A stretch of DNA of 58,754 bases from Oscillospiraceae bacterium (GCA_024684395.1 JAIKWY010000099.1:1-58754), one strand, 5' to 3'; positions 47,286 through 55,888 are shown, numbered from the stretch's first letter. Program-made: numbers and translations. The notes: generated from the letters alone by a model not told the origin.

Positions 47286-49151
47286 TTGTCTACTATAAAT
47301 CCGACATACCATGCCGTCCCCGTGACATTCACGGTTCCGCAGAACGGGGCGGTCAGCATTTCAATCAATGATTACACAGCTTTGCTCCGCTACTCCAAGG
47401 AGTGTACAGTTGGAAGCGGCAAGACCAGCATGGTATACAGTATCGTCCACACAACAGCCGGGTTTGTGAGTCTCGGTATAACGAAACAGGGCGCAAAGGC
47501 TGAGTGGGTGGCTGACGACTTCACCATCACCGCAAAATATGTGGATGATAATGGCAAGTACAGCTTCGGTCTCGAGGTAAACAGGAAGAACTCTGTTCTG
47601 CCGTTCAGAGCGCTCGTTCCGAAGAACATCGAAGCAGAGCTGTTCGACGCCGGTATAGCAATCAGCACGCAGAATCGGGCTCATGAGGCGCTCTCACAGT
47701 ATTTACAGTGGATGCTTAGCAAGTTCCCCGTGCAGGATGCCAATCCGGTACTTGGCTGGAAGATGAGGCAGGATGGGCTTGTATGGATGCCAGCGGTTCA
47801 CGATCCGCCGCTTTTGCAGTATAGAAACAGCGTAGGATCCGATTTTGCATACATGGAAACGCTGAATGAGCTGATGCGCGATTGCCCGCCGGTGCAGTTT
47901 GTTGTCTGCGCGGCAGCAGCATCGACGCTGCTTGGCTTTCTGAGAATGACGAAACAGCTTCCTGTTGAGACATTCGAGGTATCCCTGAAGGGCGATACCA
48001 GCAAAGGTAAGACCACGATGCTAAAGCTTGCGGCCTCGCTGTTCAGTTCCCCCGCCGATGAGGAAGTGTACTCTGACTTTTTTGGGACGGAGAATGCACT
48101 GATCGACGCACTTGGTAGACACTACGGCGTGACGCTCTGCTATGATGAACTTACGGTTAGCGGCGGCGTCAATAAGACCGACTTCGTATACACTGTTGCA
48201 ATGGGCAATAGCAAAAAGGCGCTTGACTCGCAGAGAAGGCAGAGAAAGCGCGCCAGGTGGCTATGCGTAGCGCTGTTCAGTTCGGAGATCGATCTCATCG
48301 ACTACGAAAATGATAATTTAGGACTGCTTGCGCGCATCATTCCGCTCGAAGGGCTGACATATACCAGAAGCAGCGAGCACGCGGATCAGATAAAGACGTT
48401 TACTGCAAATAACTATGGCATCATCGCCAAGCTGCTCTCCAAGCTTCTGTTAGCGTGTGACCCGGATGTGATCATGCAGATGTATAACGCAGCCAAGGCG
48501 GAGCTGGGTGCTGCACAGGGGCTATGCACATGCAGCTTGACTGAGCGTATGATCTCCAACCACGCTTCGATCATTGTCACGGGAAAGCTGTTGACGGAAA
48601 TTGGTCTGGAGCTTGATCTGACCGGGATAACAGCGATCAGCGTTGCCGCCATGAACCGCATCGCAGAATACGCCAATCGCGGTCAATATCTGATCCAGAG
48701 GATTTTTGGCTACATTTCAAGCAACTATCACCGGCTGGAGGGAATCGAATGGGATACCAACGGCAATTTGGAGCCGATATCGGTTTCCATTGAGGTCGGC
48801 ACATTCGACGCTATACTAAACGGTATAAAATACAAGGATGCAAAAGCGGCTTTAAGTCAGATAGATAAAACCGGTTGTTTGATGCGGCAGTCCGAGGGCA
48901 GATACAAGACCAGGACAACGCGGGATAATGTACCATACTATTCCTATCGCTTTGATATGAATAAGGTGAAGGAGCAGTTCACCGGCGATTTTGAACTGAA
49001 TTATTCAAGCATTAAGCAGCGCCAGCACTGGGATCGTTATACAGACAATAGCCTGACCGTTGTGGACGATTCGGAGGCGATCGTGAATGGATACAATTGC
49101 AAGATTAACGGTGAGGGACGTACATTTGAGGGGAAACTATTTTTCTTATGA
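47286..49151 (+). CDS. DUF927-type helicase/primase-like ATPase (module 1)
   Basis: A 621-residue protein; the start is TTG at 47286 because AAGGAG lies 9 bases upstream and the in-frame ATG at 47253 lies in a hairpin. The N-terminal about 190 residues are beta-rich. The ATPase core has Walker A GDTSKGKTT (236-244), CYDELTVSGG as probable Walker B region and an arginine-rich RRQRKRARW stretch. DUF927 proteins resemble SF3-like replicative helicases of mobile elements. Its end overlaps a small gene. The gene at 55971 is a distant relative with the same neighbours. Confidence 0.8.
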   Translation: MSTINPTYHAVPVTFTVPQNGAVSISINDYTALLRYSKECTVGSGKTSMVYSIVHTTAGFVSLGITKQGAKAEWVADDFTITAKYVDDNGKYSFGLEVNRKNSVLPFRALVPKNIEAELFDAGIAISTQNRAHEALSQYLQWMLSKFPVQDANPVLGWKMRQDGLVWMPAVHDPPLLQYRNSVGSDFAYMETLNELMRDCPPVQFVVCAAAASTLLGFLRMTKQLPVETFEVSLKGDTSKGKTTMLKLAASLFSSPADEEVYSDFFGTENALIDALGRHYGVTLCYDELTVSGGVNKTDFVYTVAMGNSKKALDSQRRQRKRARWLCVALFSSEIDLIDYENDNLGLLARIIPLEGLTYTRSSEHADQIKTFTANNYGIIAKLLSKLLLACDPDVIMQMYNAAKAELGAAQGLCTCSLTERMISNHASIIVTGKLLTEIGLELDLTGITAISVAAMNRIAEYANRGQYLIQRIFGYISSNYHRLEGIEWDTNGNLEPISVSIEVGTFDAILNGIKYKDAKAALSQIDKTGCLMRQSEGRYKTRTTRDNVPYYSYRFDMNKVKEQFTGDFELNYSSIKQRQHWDRYTDNSLTVVDDSEAIVNGYNCKINGEGRTFEGKLFFL

Positions 49152-49269
49152 TGGCTGTGAGCTGTTTCCTGCCGATACAGATACAACAGAGGATGAAGAG
49201 AAGCTCATGAGACTTGCCGCCGATGTGCTGCTCGACATTCTGGAGAAAATGAGAGGTGATGACGCATGA
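49087..49269 (+). CDS. 60-residue accessory protein of primase module 1
   Basis: ATG at 49087 with GGAGG 9 bases upstream, overlapping the helicase 3' end by 65 bases in another frame. The end (LAADVLLDILEKMRGDDA) resembles the end of the 55-residue protein at 58312, which holds the same place in module 2. Start uncertain. Function unknown. Confidence 0.55.
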   Translation: MDTIARLTVRDVHLRGNYFSYDGCELFPADTDTTEDEEKLMRLAADVLLDILEKMRGDDA

Positions 49270-49339
49270 GAATGGTGTTTTTAATTAGAGCACCGCCTGA
49301 TCCGGGTGGCGATAACAATAAGAGAAAGGACGTATTATT

Positions 49340-50872
49340 ATGCAAAAATATAATAGTTTGAGCGCTGTAGCCTACGTTAGGTACAGCTCCCATATGCAGG
49401 ATGACGGGAACAGCGTAGCAGCGCAAACGACCAGTATCTCCACCTACGCGGAATCAAACGGAATGGAAATAGAGGGCTGGTACATCGACATGGCGAGAAC
49501 CGGTCGTAATACCAACCGTCAGGAATACCAAAGAATGAAGCAGGATATCGAGGACGGCAAGGTTCAAGCAAAGGTTATACTTGTAAGAGCAATCGACAGA
49601 ATGCACCGTAACGCCAAGAATCAGCTGATAGACGTCGAATGGTGTGAAAAGCACGGTATCCGCATCATAGGCGTTTCTGACGGAACTGATACAGCAACAG
49701 AGGCGAGCAAGCTCCTGATCACAGTCAAGGCGGCGGTTGCGGAAGACTTCTCTAATACGCTGTCGAAGAATACGAGAGCTGCACTACTGGAATGTGCCAA
49801 GGCGTGCAAGCATCTCGGCGGTACTCCTCCGCTCGGATATACGGTCAACAGCGAGGGTACATACGATATAGACGAAAGCACTGCCCCGATCATCCGCGCC
49901 ATCTACAAGCTGTATCTGCAGGATATGGGCTACAACTATATCATGAAATACTTGAAGAATAAGGGTTACAAGACCTCAGAGGGCAACGATTTCAGTAAGG
50001 CTTCGTTGAATGCGATTCTGCGCAATCCGAAGTACAAAGGGACATATACCTATGACCGTACTGCACCGAAGGACTCAGACGGCAAGCGCAATTCTCATGC
50101 GGAGAAGACACAGTACACGGTCATAGAGAACGGAATGCCTGCAATCATCTCTGCCGAGGACTTCGACAAGGTGCAGGCGAAAATGAAAGCAAATGCCGGC
50201 AGACACGCTCAGAGAGCCGGCAGCAACTACTATGCATTAAACGGCAAGATCAAGTGCGCAGACTGCGGCAGAGCTGTTACCGGCAATGTGAATTACAGCA
50301 AGGGCAAGAAGTATCTCCAGTACCGCTGCACCTGTGACTGCAAACACAAATCCATCCAAGTGAACAGATTCAACGATGTGACCTTCTACGCTCTGCAGCA
50401 GTGCCTGTTCAGTGCTGATAATAAGGAAAGAATCGTTGGGATCATGAACGATCAGCTGAGATTAGAGGCACATCAGAGATCGGCAGAGGTTGCTGCAATC
50501 AAGGACAAAATCGACAAGCTGAATCTCGCTCAGAATCATCTTTTGGCATCTCTGGAGGCGGGGCAGGCTACTGATACGATCATGAAGAAGCTGGAGAAGA
50601 ATGAAGCGGAGATCGCTGCTCTAACGGAGCAGCTCGAAGCAAAAGTATCTGATGTATCAGCCGTGGACGACAACACCTATAACGAGCTTGTCAAGCACTT
50701 TGTGAGCTATATGGGAAACCAGAAGACACCACAGGCGGTTGACCTGAGAAACGCTGCAATCGACCGCATTGAGGTCGGCAGTGACAAGACCACGATTTTT
50801 TTTAAACATGGTGTCAGCATCAACCAGGATACACAGACCTATTTCGACAACGAGAAGAACTGGGAGGCGTGA
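49340..50872 (+). CDS. large serine recombinase (2 of 3 intact)
   Basis: A 510-residue recombinase. Ser16 in YVRYSSHMQ is the expected nucleophile, with RAIDRMHRN in the resolvase domain, a recombinase domain (ILRNPKYKGTYTYDR), a zinc ribbon (CADCGRAVTGN, then CTCDC), a coiled coil and a C-terminal strand (TTIFFKHG). It is only distantly similar to the other two. AAAGGA precedes the ATG. With the upstream helicase it forms one replication-integration module. Confidence 0.93.
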   Translation: MQKYNSLSAVAYVRYSSHMQDDGNSVAAQTTSISTYAESNGMEIEGWYIDMARTGRNTNRQEYQRMKQDIEDGKVQAKVILVRAIDRMHRNAKNQLIDVEWCEKHGIRIIGVSDGTDTATEASKLLITVKAAVAEDFSNTLSKNTRAALLECAKACKHLGGTPPLGYTVNSEGTYDIDESTAPIIRAIYKLYLQDMGYNYIMKYLKNKGYKTSEGNDFSKASLNAILRNPKYKGTYTYDRTAPKDSDGKRNSHAEKTQYTVIENGMPAIISAEDFDKVQAKMKANAGRHAQRAGSNYYALNGKIKCADCGRAVTGNVNYSKGKKYLQYRCTCDCKHKSIQVNRFNDVTFYALQQCLFSADNKERIVGIMNDQLRLEAHQRSAEVAAIKDKIDKLNLAQNHLLASLEAGQATDTIMKKLEKNEAEIAALTEQLEAKVSDVSAVDDNTYNELVKHFVSYMGNQKTPQAVDLRNAAIDRIEVGSDKTTIFFKHGVSINQDTQTYFDNEKNWEA

Positions 50873-50873
50873 C

Positions 50874-51242
50874 ATGAATTGCAGCTTTGTAAAAAAGCAG
50901 GACATTACAGAGGTCATCGCCCTCAGCATGGAACAGCATGAAGTAACGGATAATTATGTGATAAAGGTCATGGGGAAGAGCGCAGACGGCAACTACACCA
51001 ATGCAGGCCAGCTGCTCCTGACCGAGACTGAAATGAACGAGCTGATCGCCGGTCAGCACATCGAGAATCCCATGCAGCTGATCGGTAGAAAATTAGCGGT
51101 TGTAAGCAATTCGATCTGCAAGCAAGCGGGAATTCAGCATTTAAATACGATGCTTGCAGCGGGTGAGTGGAAGACGTTACAATCGTACAGAAACAAGCTC
51201 TGCGATGAACCGATCGAGGTTGTGGAGCTGAATCTGGACTGA
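50874..51242 (+). CDS. hypothetical protein, 122 residues
   Basis: ATG at 50874, one base after the recombinase stop, behind GGGAGG. Contains VIKVMGKSADGNYTNAGQ and TETEMNELIAG. No family recognised. Position suggests co-translation with the recombinase; an excision or regulatory accessory is possible. Confidence 0.6.
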   Translation: MNCSFVKKQDITEVIALSMEQHEVTDNYVIKVMGKSADGNYTNAGQLLLTETEMNELIAGQHIENPMQLIGRKLAVVSNSICKQAGIQHLNTMLAAGEWKTLQSYRNKLCDEPIEVVELNLD

Positions 51243-51295
51243 TCGGCAATGATCAAACCGGGTGTTACCGGAATAAAAGATAAAGGAGAAAAATT

Positions 51296-52033
51296 ATGTT
51301 TATAAAAAAATTCTTTATAGAAGCATGTAGAGAGTATGACCCGTTCTACTGTATGCCAAGATTATGTGATGAAATGCCAACGGAAGGCGATTGTATTCAG
51401 GTCAACTTCATCAATGCGGATGCCTCTGAATTCTTTGCATTGGGCGATGGAAAGTACCGTATCAAAGGAACTGAGATCACCTTCAAGGATCCCCGTAACG
51501 TGATGTCCGGAATGAGCGATGGATTCGTTCATTTGGTTCTGACCACCTATTATGACCGTGTAAAAATGGATTATGAGGATTTCATTCCAGAAACCGAGGC
51601 CATTCATGCCGGGGTAGTTGATCGCGATCATGAATCGGTTTTTAAAGCGTTCGTGTATACCTGTAATGGGAAGCCGAGAATCGATGTAAGAAAAGAACCA
51701 AATAATCGCCTAAGATGGGGTTCTCATAAGAAATCAAAAGAAATGAACGCCCCCTACATTATCGGGATCGGATCTCATTCATTGATGTGCCACAGCATCA
51801 AATTAGATCATGGTTTGATAACGCTGAATGATAAAATAATAGAAGATCTCTGGCTGGATCTAGGTGACTATAATAAATTGTCGCTTAGCAGTATTGTGCA
51901 GGTAGATCTGGCAACCGGTTTAGCCGATTTTTTTGATGATCAGGAAGGACCAAGCTACGCGGAACTTTTAATGCAAGACGTTACTATAATTAATGAGACT
52001 TCAGGTCAGTGTTATTATGCCCTGCATGAATAA
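51296..52033 (+). CDS. hypothetical protein, 245 residues
   Basis: ATG behind AAAGGAGAAA. A soluble acidic alpha/beta protein without signal peptide or membrane helix. No catalytic motif stands out. AT-richer than the recombinase before it. Followed by a hairpin. Confidence 0.6.
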   Translation: MFIKKFFIEACREYDPFYCMPRLCDEMPTEGDCIQVNFINADASEFFALGDGKYRIKGTEITFKDPRNVMSGMSDGFVHLVLTTYYDRVKMDYEDFIPETEAIHAGVVDRDHESVFKAFVYTCNGKPRIDVRKEPNNRLRWGSHKKSKEMNAPYIIGIGSHSLMCHSIKLDHGLITLNDKIIEDLWLDLGDYNKLSLSSIVQVDLATGLADFFDDQEGPSYAELLMQDVTIINETSGQCYYALHE

Positions 52034-52081
52034 CTTAGCTGAGCCGCTCCCTGTTATGGATCTGGAATGATTACAGTAGTT

Positions 52082-52115
52082 ACTGTGCCGGTAAGCACAG
52101 CATATCCGGCACAGT
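52082..52115 (+). other. perfect 10-base hairpin
   Basis: ACTGTGCCGG (52082-52091) and CCGGCACAGT (52106-52115), no T-run. Possibly an mRNA end-stabiliser. Confidence 0.5.
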
Positions 52116-52159
52116 CAATATACAAATACTATCCACATTTCCGTGGGAAAGGATTATAG

Positions 52160-52459
52160 GTGAAAAGTATGATAACGACGAGCAATTTTGATTTATACTG
52201 GAAATTGAACGACAGCAGAAGATTCAATAAATGTTTGTCAATTGTAGATGACTGGGCTAACACCAGCACGAATACCTGCGAAGAATTAACCGTAAAAGAA
52301 ATCATTACTTCAATGGCTCCTGGGCTGTATGACAAGCTTTCTGCGCAGGATAAGAGACTTGTTGGACGAGCTGTCAGTAATAGATATATAATAAAATATT
52401 ATCATCGTGTTGTCAAGGCGGGCAAGAAAGGAGCCTCGCAGACATATAAACATTTCTGA
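52160..52459 (+). CDS. hypothetical basic protein, 99 residues
   Basis: GTG at 52160 is favoured because GGAAAGGA ends 6 bases upstream; ATG at 52169 would be 15 away. Helical and basic, with an end DKRLVGRAVSNRYIIKYYHRVVKAGKKG that could be a small DNA-binding winged helix. Ends at a strong terminator. Confidence 0.55.
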   Translation: MKSMITTSNFDLYWKLNDSRRFNKCLSIVDDWANTSTNTCEELTVKEIITSMAPGLYDKLSAQDKRLVGRAVSNRYIIKYYHRVVKAGKKGASQTYKHF

Positions 52460-52464
52460 CATTT

Positions 52465-52495
52465 GCCGGATGCCCCTATGGTGCATCCGGCTTTT
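52465..52495 (+). terminator. terminator
   Basis: GCCGGATGC (52465-52473) and GCATCCGGC (52483-52491), then TTTT. Confidence 0.9.
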
Positions 52496-52634
52496 GCTTT
52501 TGTAGGGAACGGCACTGTAGAGCGCTCCCATTTTGTGTGTTCTGCAGATCTTCCGCCGGAAGCCTTGCATTGCCTGCAAGAGCCTGATAAAATAAGAATG
52601 ACCGATCAGGCGTTACATAAGGGGGGGCATCAGC

Positions 52635-53891
52635 ATGGAGGATCATACGCTTCGGGTAGCGTGCTACGGACGTTATTCTACTGCATTGCAGCGGGAAGAG
52701 TCAATCTCCGCCCAGCTCAGGGCTATGAAGCGCTACTGCGACGAGAACGGCTGGACAATCGTCAGATGCTACATTGACCGGGCGTGCAGCGGCTCGACCG
52801 ACAATCGTCCGCAGTTTCAGAAGATGATCAAAGATTCCGATGATCACGGATTCGATATCGTTCTTGTACACCAGCTGAGCCGGTTTGCCCGCAGCCGGTA
52901 TGACTCCAATATCTACAAGAACAGGCTGCGCAAAAACGGTGTGCGGTTGTGCAGTGTGCTGGAGAAAATAGATGATTCGCCGGAATCCATTTTGCTGGAA
53001 GGTCTGCTGGAAGCGATCAACGAGTTTTATATCGCCAACATAGCAAGGGAAAGTTTGAAGGGCTTGAAGGAAAATGCCTACAAAGCGCTGCACAATGGCG
53101 GTTGTCCCGGGCTCGGGTACAATGTGGACAAAACGAGGCATCTTGTGGTCAATGAGGAAGAGGCCAGAATCGTTGCAATGATATTCGGAATGTACATAGC
53201 CGGATATAGCTGTACACAGATTGCAGATCTGCTGAATGAGGACGGCTACTGCACCAAAGCAGGAAACCCGTTTACCCAAACAGCCGTCCGCACCGTGCTC
53301 CGCAACGAAAAATACACAGGCATCTACATCTACAACAAGCGGGAAGCCAAGGGCTATGACCACAAGCGCCCCTGCCGCGACAAGCCTGCTGAAGAGATCA
53401 TCCGCATCGAGGGAGGCATACCTGCGATCATCAGCCGGGACATCTGGGAGGCGGCACAGCAGCGGCTGCATCGTGGCCGCTGCACATTCCGAATCACAAA
53501 AGCGATGCACCTGCTCAGCGGCAAGGTCAGATGCGGCATTTGTGGAGCCGTCATGCAGGGAACGATCCGGCAACGGAAGGCCAAAGAGCCGTTTCGCAAC
53601 TACGTCTGCCGGACGAAAGCGGCAGAGTGCGACAATTTCAAGGAGATCGACAGTGACAGTCTGGAGCGCTGCGTCATCGAATTGGTGAAGGCACACTGCA
53701 ATGCTCCTGCCACGCTCTATAACGTCTCACAGGGCTCTCCGCCGTTCCGCTTGGCACTGCAATCCTGCATCCATAGCATCACCGTGTACAAGCGTACTGT
53801 GATCATACGGCTGTATGTGAACGGTGAGGTCAGGACTTTCCGGCGAGGACGTAAGGCATTCAGGACACCAACGCAGAGGTGCTTCATTTAA
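52635..53891 (+). CDS. large serine recombinase, short form (3 of 3 intact)
   Basis: A 418-residue relative of the enzyme at 43644 (shared VLEKIDDSPESILLE). Ser15 in YGRYSTALQ is the expected nucleophile; LVHQLSRFARSRYDS, the recombinase domain (VLRNEKYTGIYIYNK) and a zinc ribbon (CGICGAVMQGTI, later Cys pair) are complete. The usual coiled-coil of about 80-100 residues after the ribbon is missing, yet a normal C-terminal strand (ITVYKRTVIIRLYVNG) remains, so it looks like an internal deletion. Without the coiled coil, synapsis control would be altered. AAGGGGGG precedes the ATG. Confidence 0.9.
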   Translation: MEDHTLRVACYGRYSTALQREESISAQLRAMKRYCDENGWTIVRCYIDRACSGSTDNRPQFQKMIKDSDDHGFDIVLVHQLSRFARSRYDSNIYKNRLRKNGVRLCSVLEKIDDSPESILLEGLLEAINEFYIANIARESLKGLKENAYKALHNGGCPGLGYNVDKTRHLVVNEEEARIVAMIFGMYIAGYSCTQIADLLNEDGYCTKAGNPFTQTAVRTVLRNEKYTGIYIYNKREAKGYDHKRPCRDKPAEEIIRIEGGIPAIISRDIWEAAQQRLHRGRCTFRITKAMHLLSGKVRCGICGAVMQGTIRQRKAKEPFRNYVCRTKAAECDNFKEIDSDSLERCVIELVKAHCNAPATLYNVSQGSPPFRLALQSCIHSITVYKRTVIIRLYVNGEVRTFRRGRKAFRTPTQRCFI

Positions 53892-53937
53892 TTGCCCTGT
53901 GCGGCTTGCTTTTACAAGGGAAATGATGTAAAATAAC

Positions 53938-54042
53938 AGCTATGCGCTGCCGTTTGCGGCAGACCGACGTAAGCTGTACAAGATCGGTGTGTCCTTCGAT
54001 TCCGAAAAGAGAATGCTGGAGGATTGGAAGGTTCGGGAGTGA
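53938..54042 (+). pseudogene. 3' fragment of an AAA-ATPase/PD-(D/E)XK nuclease-type gene
   Basis: An open frame of 34 codons without start begins at 53938 (SYALPFAADRRKLYKIGVSF) and ends KVRE before TGA at 54040. It matches the usual C-terminus of the large ATP-binding DUF1703-type nuclease-like proteins common in gut Bacillota, where the end reads ALPF, KIGVSF and W. The rest of the gene is gone, presumably cut off by the upstream recombinase module. Confidence 0.6.
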
Positions 54043-54192
54043 GGAGATATGAATAGCACAGTGATCCTCACGCCATAAGGTAGCCCCCTAAGTCACCCCA
54101 CAAGTCAGAAAGCTTGCGGCTGCTTTTTGATGACATACCGGATAACCCACGAAGCAGCTACCAGCGTTACAAGAACAAGACAACATAAGAGA

Positions 54193-54229
54193 AAAGCGCA
54201 TTGCCCGAAAGCAGAGAGCAGTGCGCTTT
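54193..54229 (-). terminator. terminator of the ATP-binding regulator gene
   Basis: AAAGCGCATTGC (54193-54204) pairs with GCAGTGCGCTTT (54218-54229), one wobble. The minus strand continues into T. The preceding stretch 54043-54192 holds only a nine-codon open frame (54049). Confidence 0.75.
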
Positions 54230-54235
54230 GAAATA

Positions 54236-55171
54236 TTATGGAATTACATACCGTTTTTCACTGCCACGCCCCTGCGCCAGAACAAGCCCCTTCTGTTTCA
54301 TCGTTTTCATAAGGGCATAAGTCCGGGCTGTCTTGATTTGCAGTAATTCCTGGACGATCTCATCCGTGATATAGCCGTTTTGGCTGATATAATCCAAAAC
54401 GCACTGTTCCTGTGCGGTGGCTGTCTGATCGAGGGGCACAGCATTGGTGTTCGGAAGGATCAGCTTAAAAGTATTTGCTGTGGCAATGCATTGGGGTTGG
54501 ACAAGTTGCCCTTCGTAGGATCTGAGGATTCGCCGGATACCTGTGCCGCAGGCTTCCATCAGATTCAGATGTTGAAAGACAAAAGCAAGCTTGGGGTTTC
54601 GCGGCTGTGAGATACCATTGCGGATATCCTCCACTGTAAGCTTTGGGCAAAGGCCTCCGATGGAAACAAACTCTATCCGCTGGTCATTTGCATTGATCAG
54701 TATACTGCCACTCATACTGTAGTCACGATGCACCAGGGCATTCACAAGCGCTTCATGCAGAGCCTCCTCCGGGAAATTGCACTTCTGATCCCATTGTCTG
54801 AGATAGGAAAATCCGTCCTCCAGTTGCCTGAGTACAGATCCGTCGAACTCCTTACGGTTTTTGACACTGGTGTTGGAGGGATCATCATATTCAACAAAGC
54901 AAACTGCGTGATGACACTGATCCGAAAGAAGAAGCGCAAGATTCGAGAAAACAACGTCGTTCTTCTTGTTCTTCTTATGATGTAAACACAGCTGTTCAAA
55001 ATCCAGATCAGATCCATGTTTTGTAAAATAAGCATGCGCGGTATCAAATGTCAATGTCTGTTCGGGTGAACGCACTTCTTCAAATTGCTCCCCATCAAAT
55101 CTGCTGACAAGGTATCTCATCTTTTCGATCAGTGCCGAATAATCGGAATAAGATTCATTCTCCACGCTCAT
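54236..55171 (-). CDS. ATP-binding transcriptional-regulator-like protein lacking its AlbA_2 domain
   Basis: A 311-residue protein of the RecG-like/AlbA_2 ATP-binding family. The HATPase_c_4 core is clear: FPEEALHEALVNALVHRDYSM, then RIEFVSIGGL and MEACGTGIRRI. A C-terminal winged helix follows (ITDEIVQELLQIKTARTYALM). Family members usually begin with an AlbA_2/Schlafen-like domain of about 120 residues; here the protein begins just after it. A consensus promoter lies directly upstream, so the short form is a real transcription unit. The start may be GTG 55165, which has better spacing from AGAGG than ATG 55171. Confidence 0.8.
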   Translation of the reverse strand: MSVENESYSDYSALIEKMRYLVSRFDGEQFEEVRSPEQTLTFDTAHAYFTKHGSDLDFEQLCLHHKKNKKNDVVFSNLALLLSDQCHHAVCFVEYDDPSNTSVKNRKEFDGSVLRQLEDGFSYLRQWDQKCNFPEEALHEALVNALVHRDYSMSGSILINANDQRIEFVSIGGLCPKLTVEDIRNGISQPRNPKLAFVFQHLNLMEACGTGIRRILRSYEGQLVQPQCIATANTFKLILPNTNAVPLDQTATAQEQCVLDYISQNGYITDEIVQELLQIKTARTYALMKTMKQKGLVLAQGRGSEKRYVIP

Positions 55172-55186
55172 CACCTCTTTGCCCTA

Positions 55187-55215
55187 ATTATACGACAGAA
55201 AAGCGATGTTGTCAA
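55187..55215 (-). promoter_or_regulatory. promoter of the ATP-binding regulator gene
   Basis: Minus strand TTGACA (55215-55210), a 17-base spacer and TATAAT (55192-55187), perfect consensus. The leader is only about 10-15 bases. Confidence 0.85.
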
Positions 55216-55370
55216 GCGAAAAAGCAGAAAAGATGGAATTCCAGTTTCTTGGAATGGAAAACGGACCGTAACTGACCTTGAATGCGAACATCTGGAAACG
55301 CAAAAACAACGCAGAATCGCCACTCACCATTGATAAACCTTGCTAAAACGCATTTAGAGAGAGTTACGCA

Positions 55371-55403
55371 TCGGGTCCACTGTTTGAAGATGCGTAATCG
55401 GAA
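55371..55403 (+). repeat. right copy of the tRNA 3'-end direct repeat (putative att site)
   Basis: TCGGGTCCACTG (55371-55382) repeats the last 9 bases of tRNA-Ala plus CTG, and ATGCGTAATCGGAA follows from 55389, in the same order as at 37456-37488. A hairpin terminator comes next, as at the tRNA. No other tRNA sequence is present here. Confidence 0.65.
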
Positions 55404-55410
55404 AGGTTAC

Positions 55411-55460
55411 AAAAAGCCCCGGAAACACGTAAAATAGCGTGTTTCCGGGTTTTCTTTTTT
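55411..55460 (+). terminator. terminator behind the right repeat
   Basis: CCCGGAAACACG (55418-55429) and CGTGTTTCCGGG (55438-55449), then TTTTCTTTTTTT. It has the same relative place as the tRNA terminator at 37497 but an unrelated sequence. Confidence 0.9.
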
Positions 55461-55660
55461 TATGTTTTTTTACGGGTTCAACGTGAAAAACGTGCAATCA
55501 TAATGAAATTGATTGTGGAAAATTTCGATCACCTATTGTAAAAAAATAGTCAGAAAATAGGAATTGGGGTTCAGAATGAGAAAGGAGCATGACCGAACGA
55601 AGCAAAAGCAAGTGCATATTATTTAATAAAAAAGTTAGATATATTTGTGCAAACTGCCAA

Positions 55661-55689
55661 TTGCATATTATGAGAAAATGTGCTATAAT
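55661..55689 (+). promoter_or_regulatory. promoter of the second primase module
   Basis: TTGCAT (55661-55666), a 17-base spacer and TATAAT (55684-55689). The leader to the ATG at 55971 is about 275 bases and holds repeats and a terminator. The stretch 55461-55660 is AT-rich without a gene. Confidence 0.75.
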
Positions 55690-55761
55690 TAAATACTACC
55701 TCAGGATATGAGAGGTCTGTTGAAGGTAGGTATAATGGGGGATGAAAGGAGTCTCCATTAA

Positions 55762-55852
55762 TTAAGTGATAATAACTCTCGCTATTGTTATTGATAATAA
55801 GTGTTATTAATAGTATGGTTACGCCGATGGTGTACCAATTAAGTGTTATTAA
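55762..55852 (+). repeat. three iteron-like direct repeats upstream of the helicase gene
   Basis: TTAAGTGATAATAA (55762-55775), ATAAGTGTTATTAA (55797-55810) and TTAAGTGTTATTAA (55839-55852), start-to-start 35 and 42 bases. Between them TTATT-GAT-AATAA is palindromic. CTCTCGCT (55776-55783) can pair with AGCGAGAG (55877-55884) around the repeats. They could be binding sites for the helicase/primase (an origin) or for a regulator. Confidence 0.55.
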
Positions 55853-55888
55853 TTCTATTTATAGGTCAACAGCATCAGCGAGAGAACA

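Noticed and set aside
49266-49361. A 31-codon open frame between the 60-residue gene and the second recombinase
   Set aside because: No ribosome binding site of its own; it overlaps the recombinase start and has no family resemblance.
54049-54078. A nine-codon open frame behind GAGGAGATAT
   Set aside because: Too short to support as a gene; possibly the start of a deleted gene, but nothing follows in frame.
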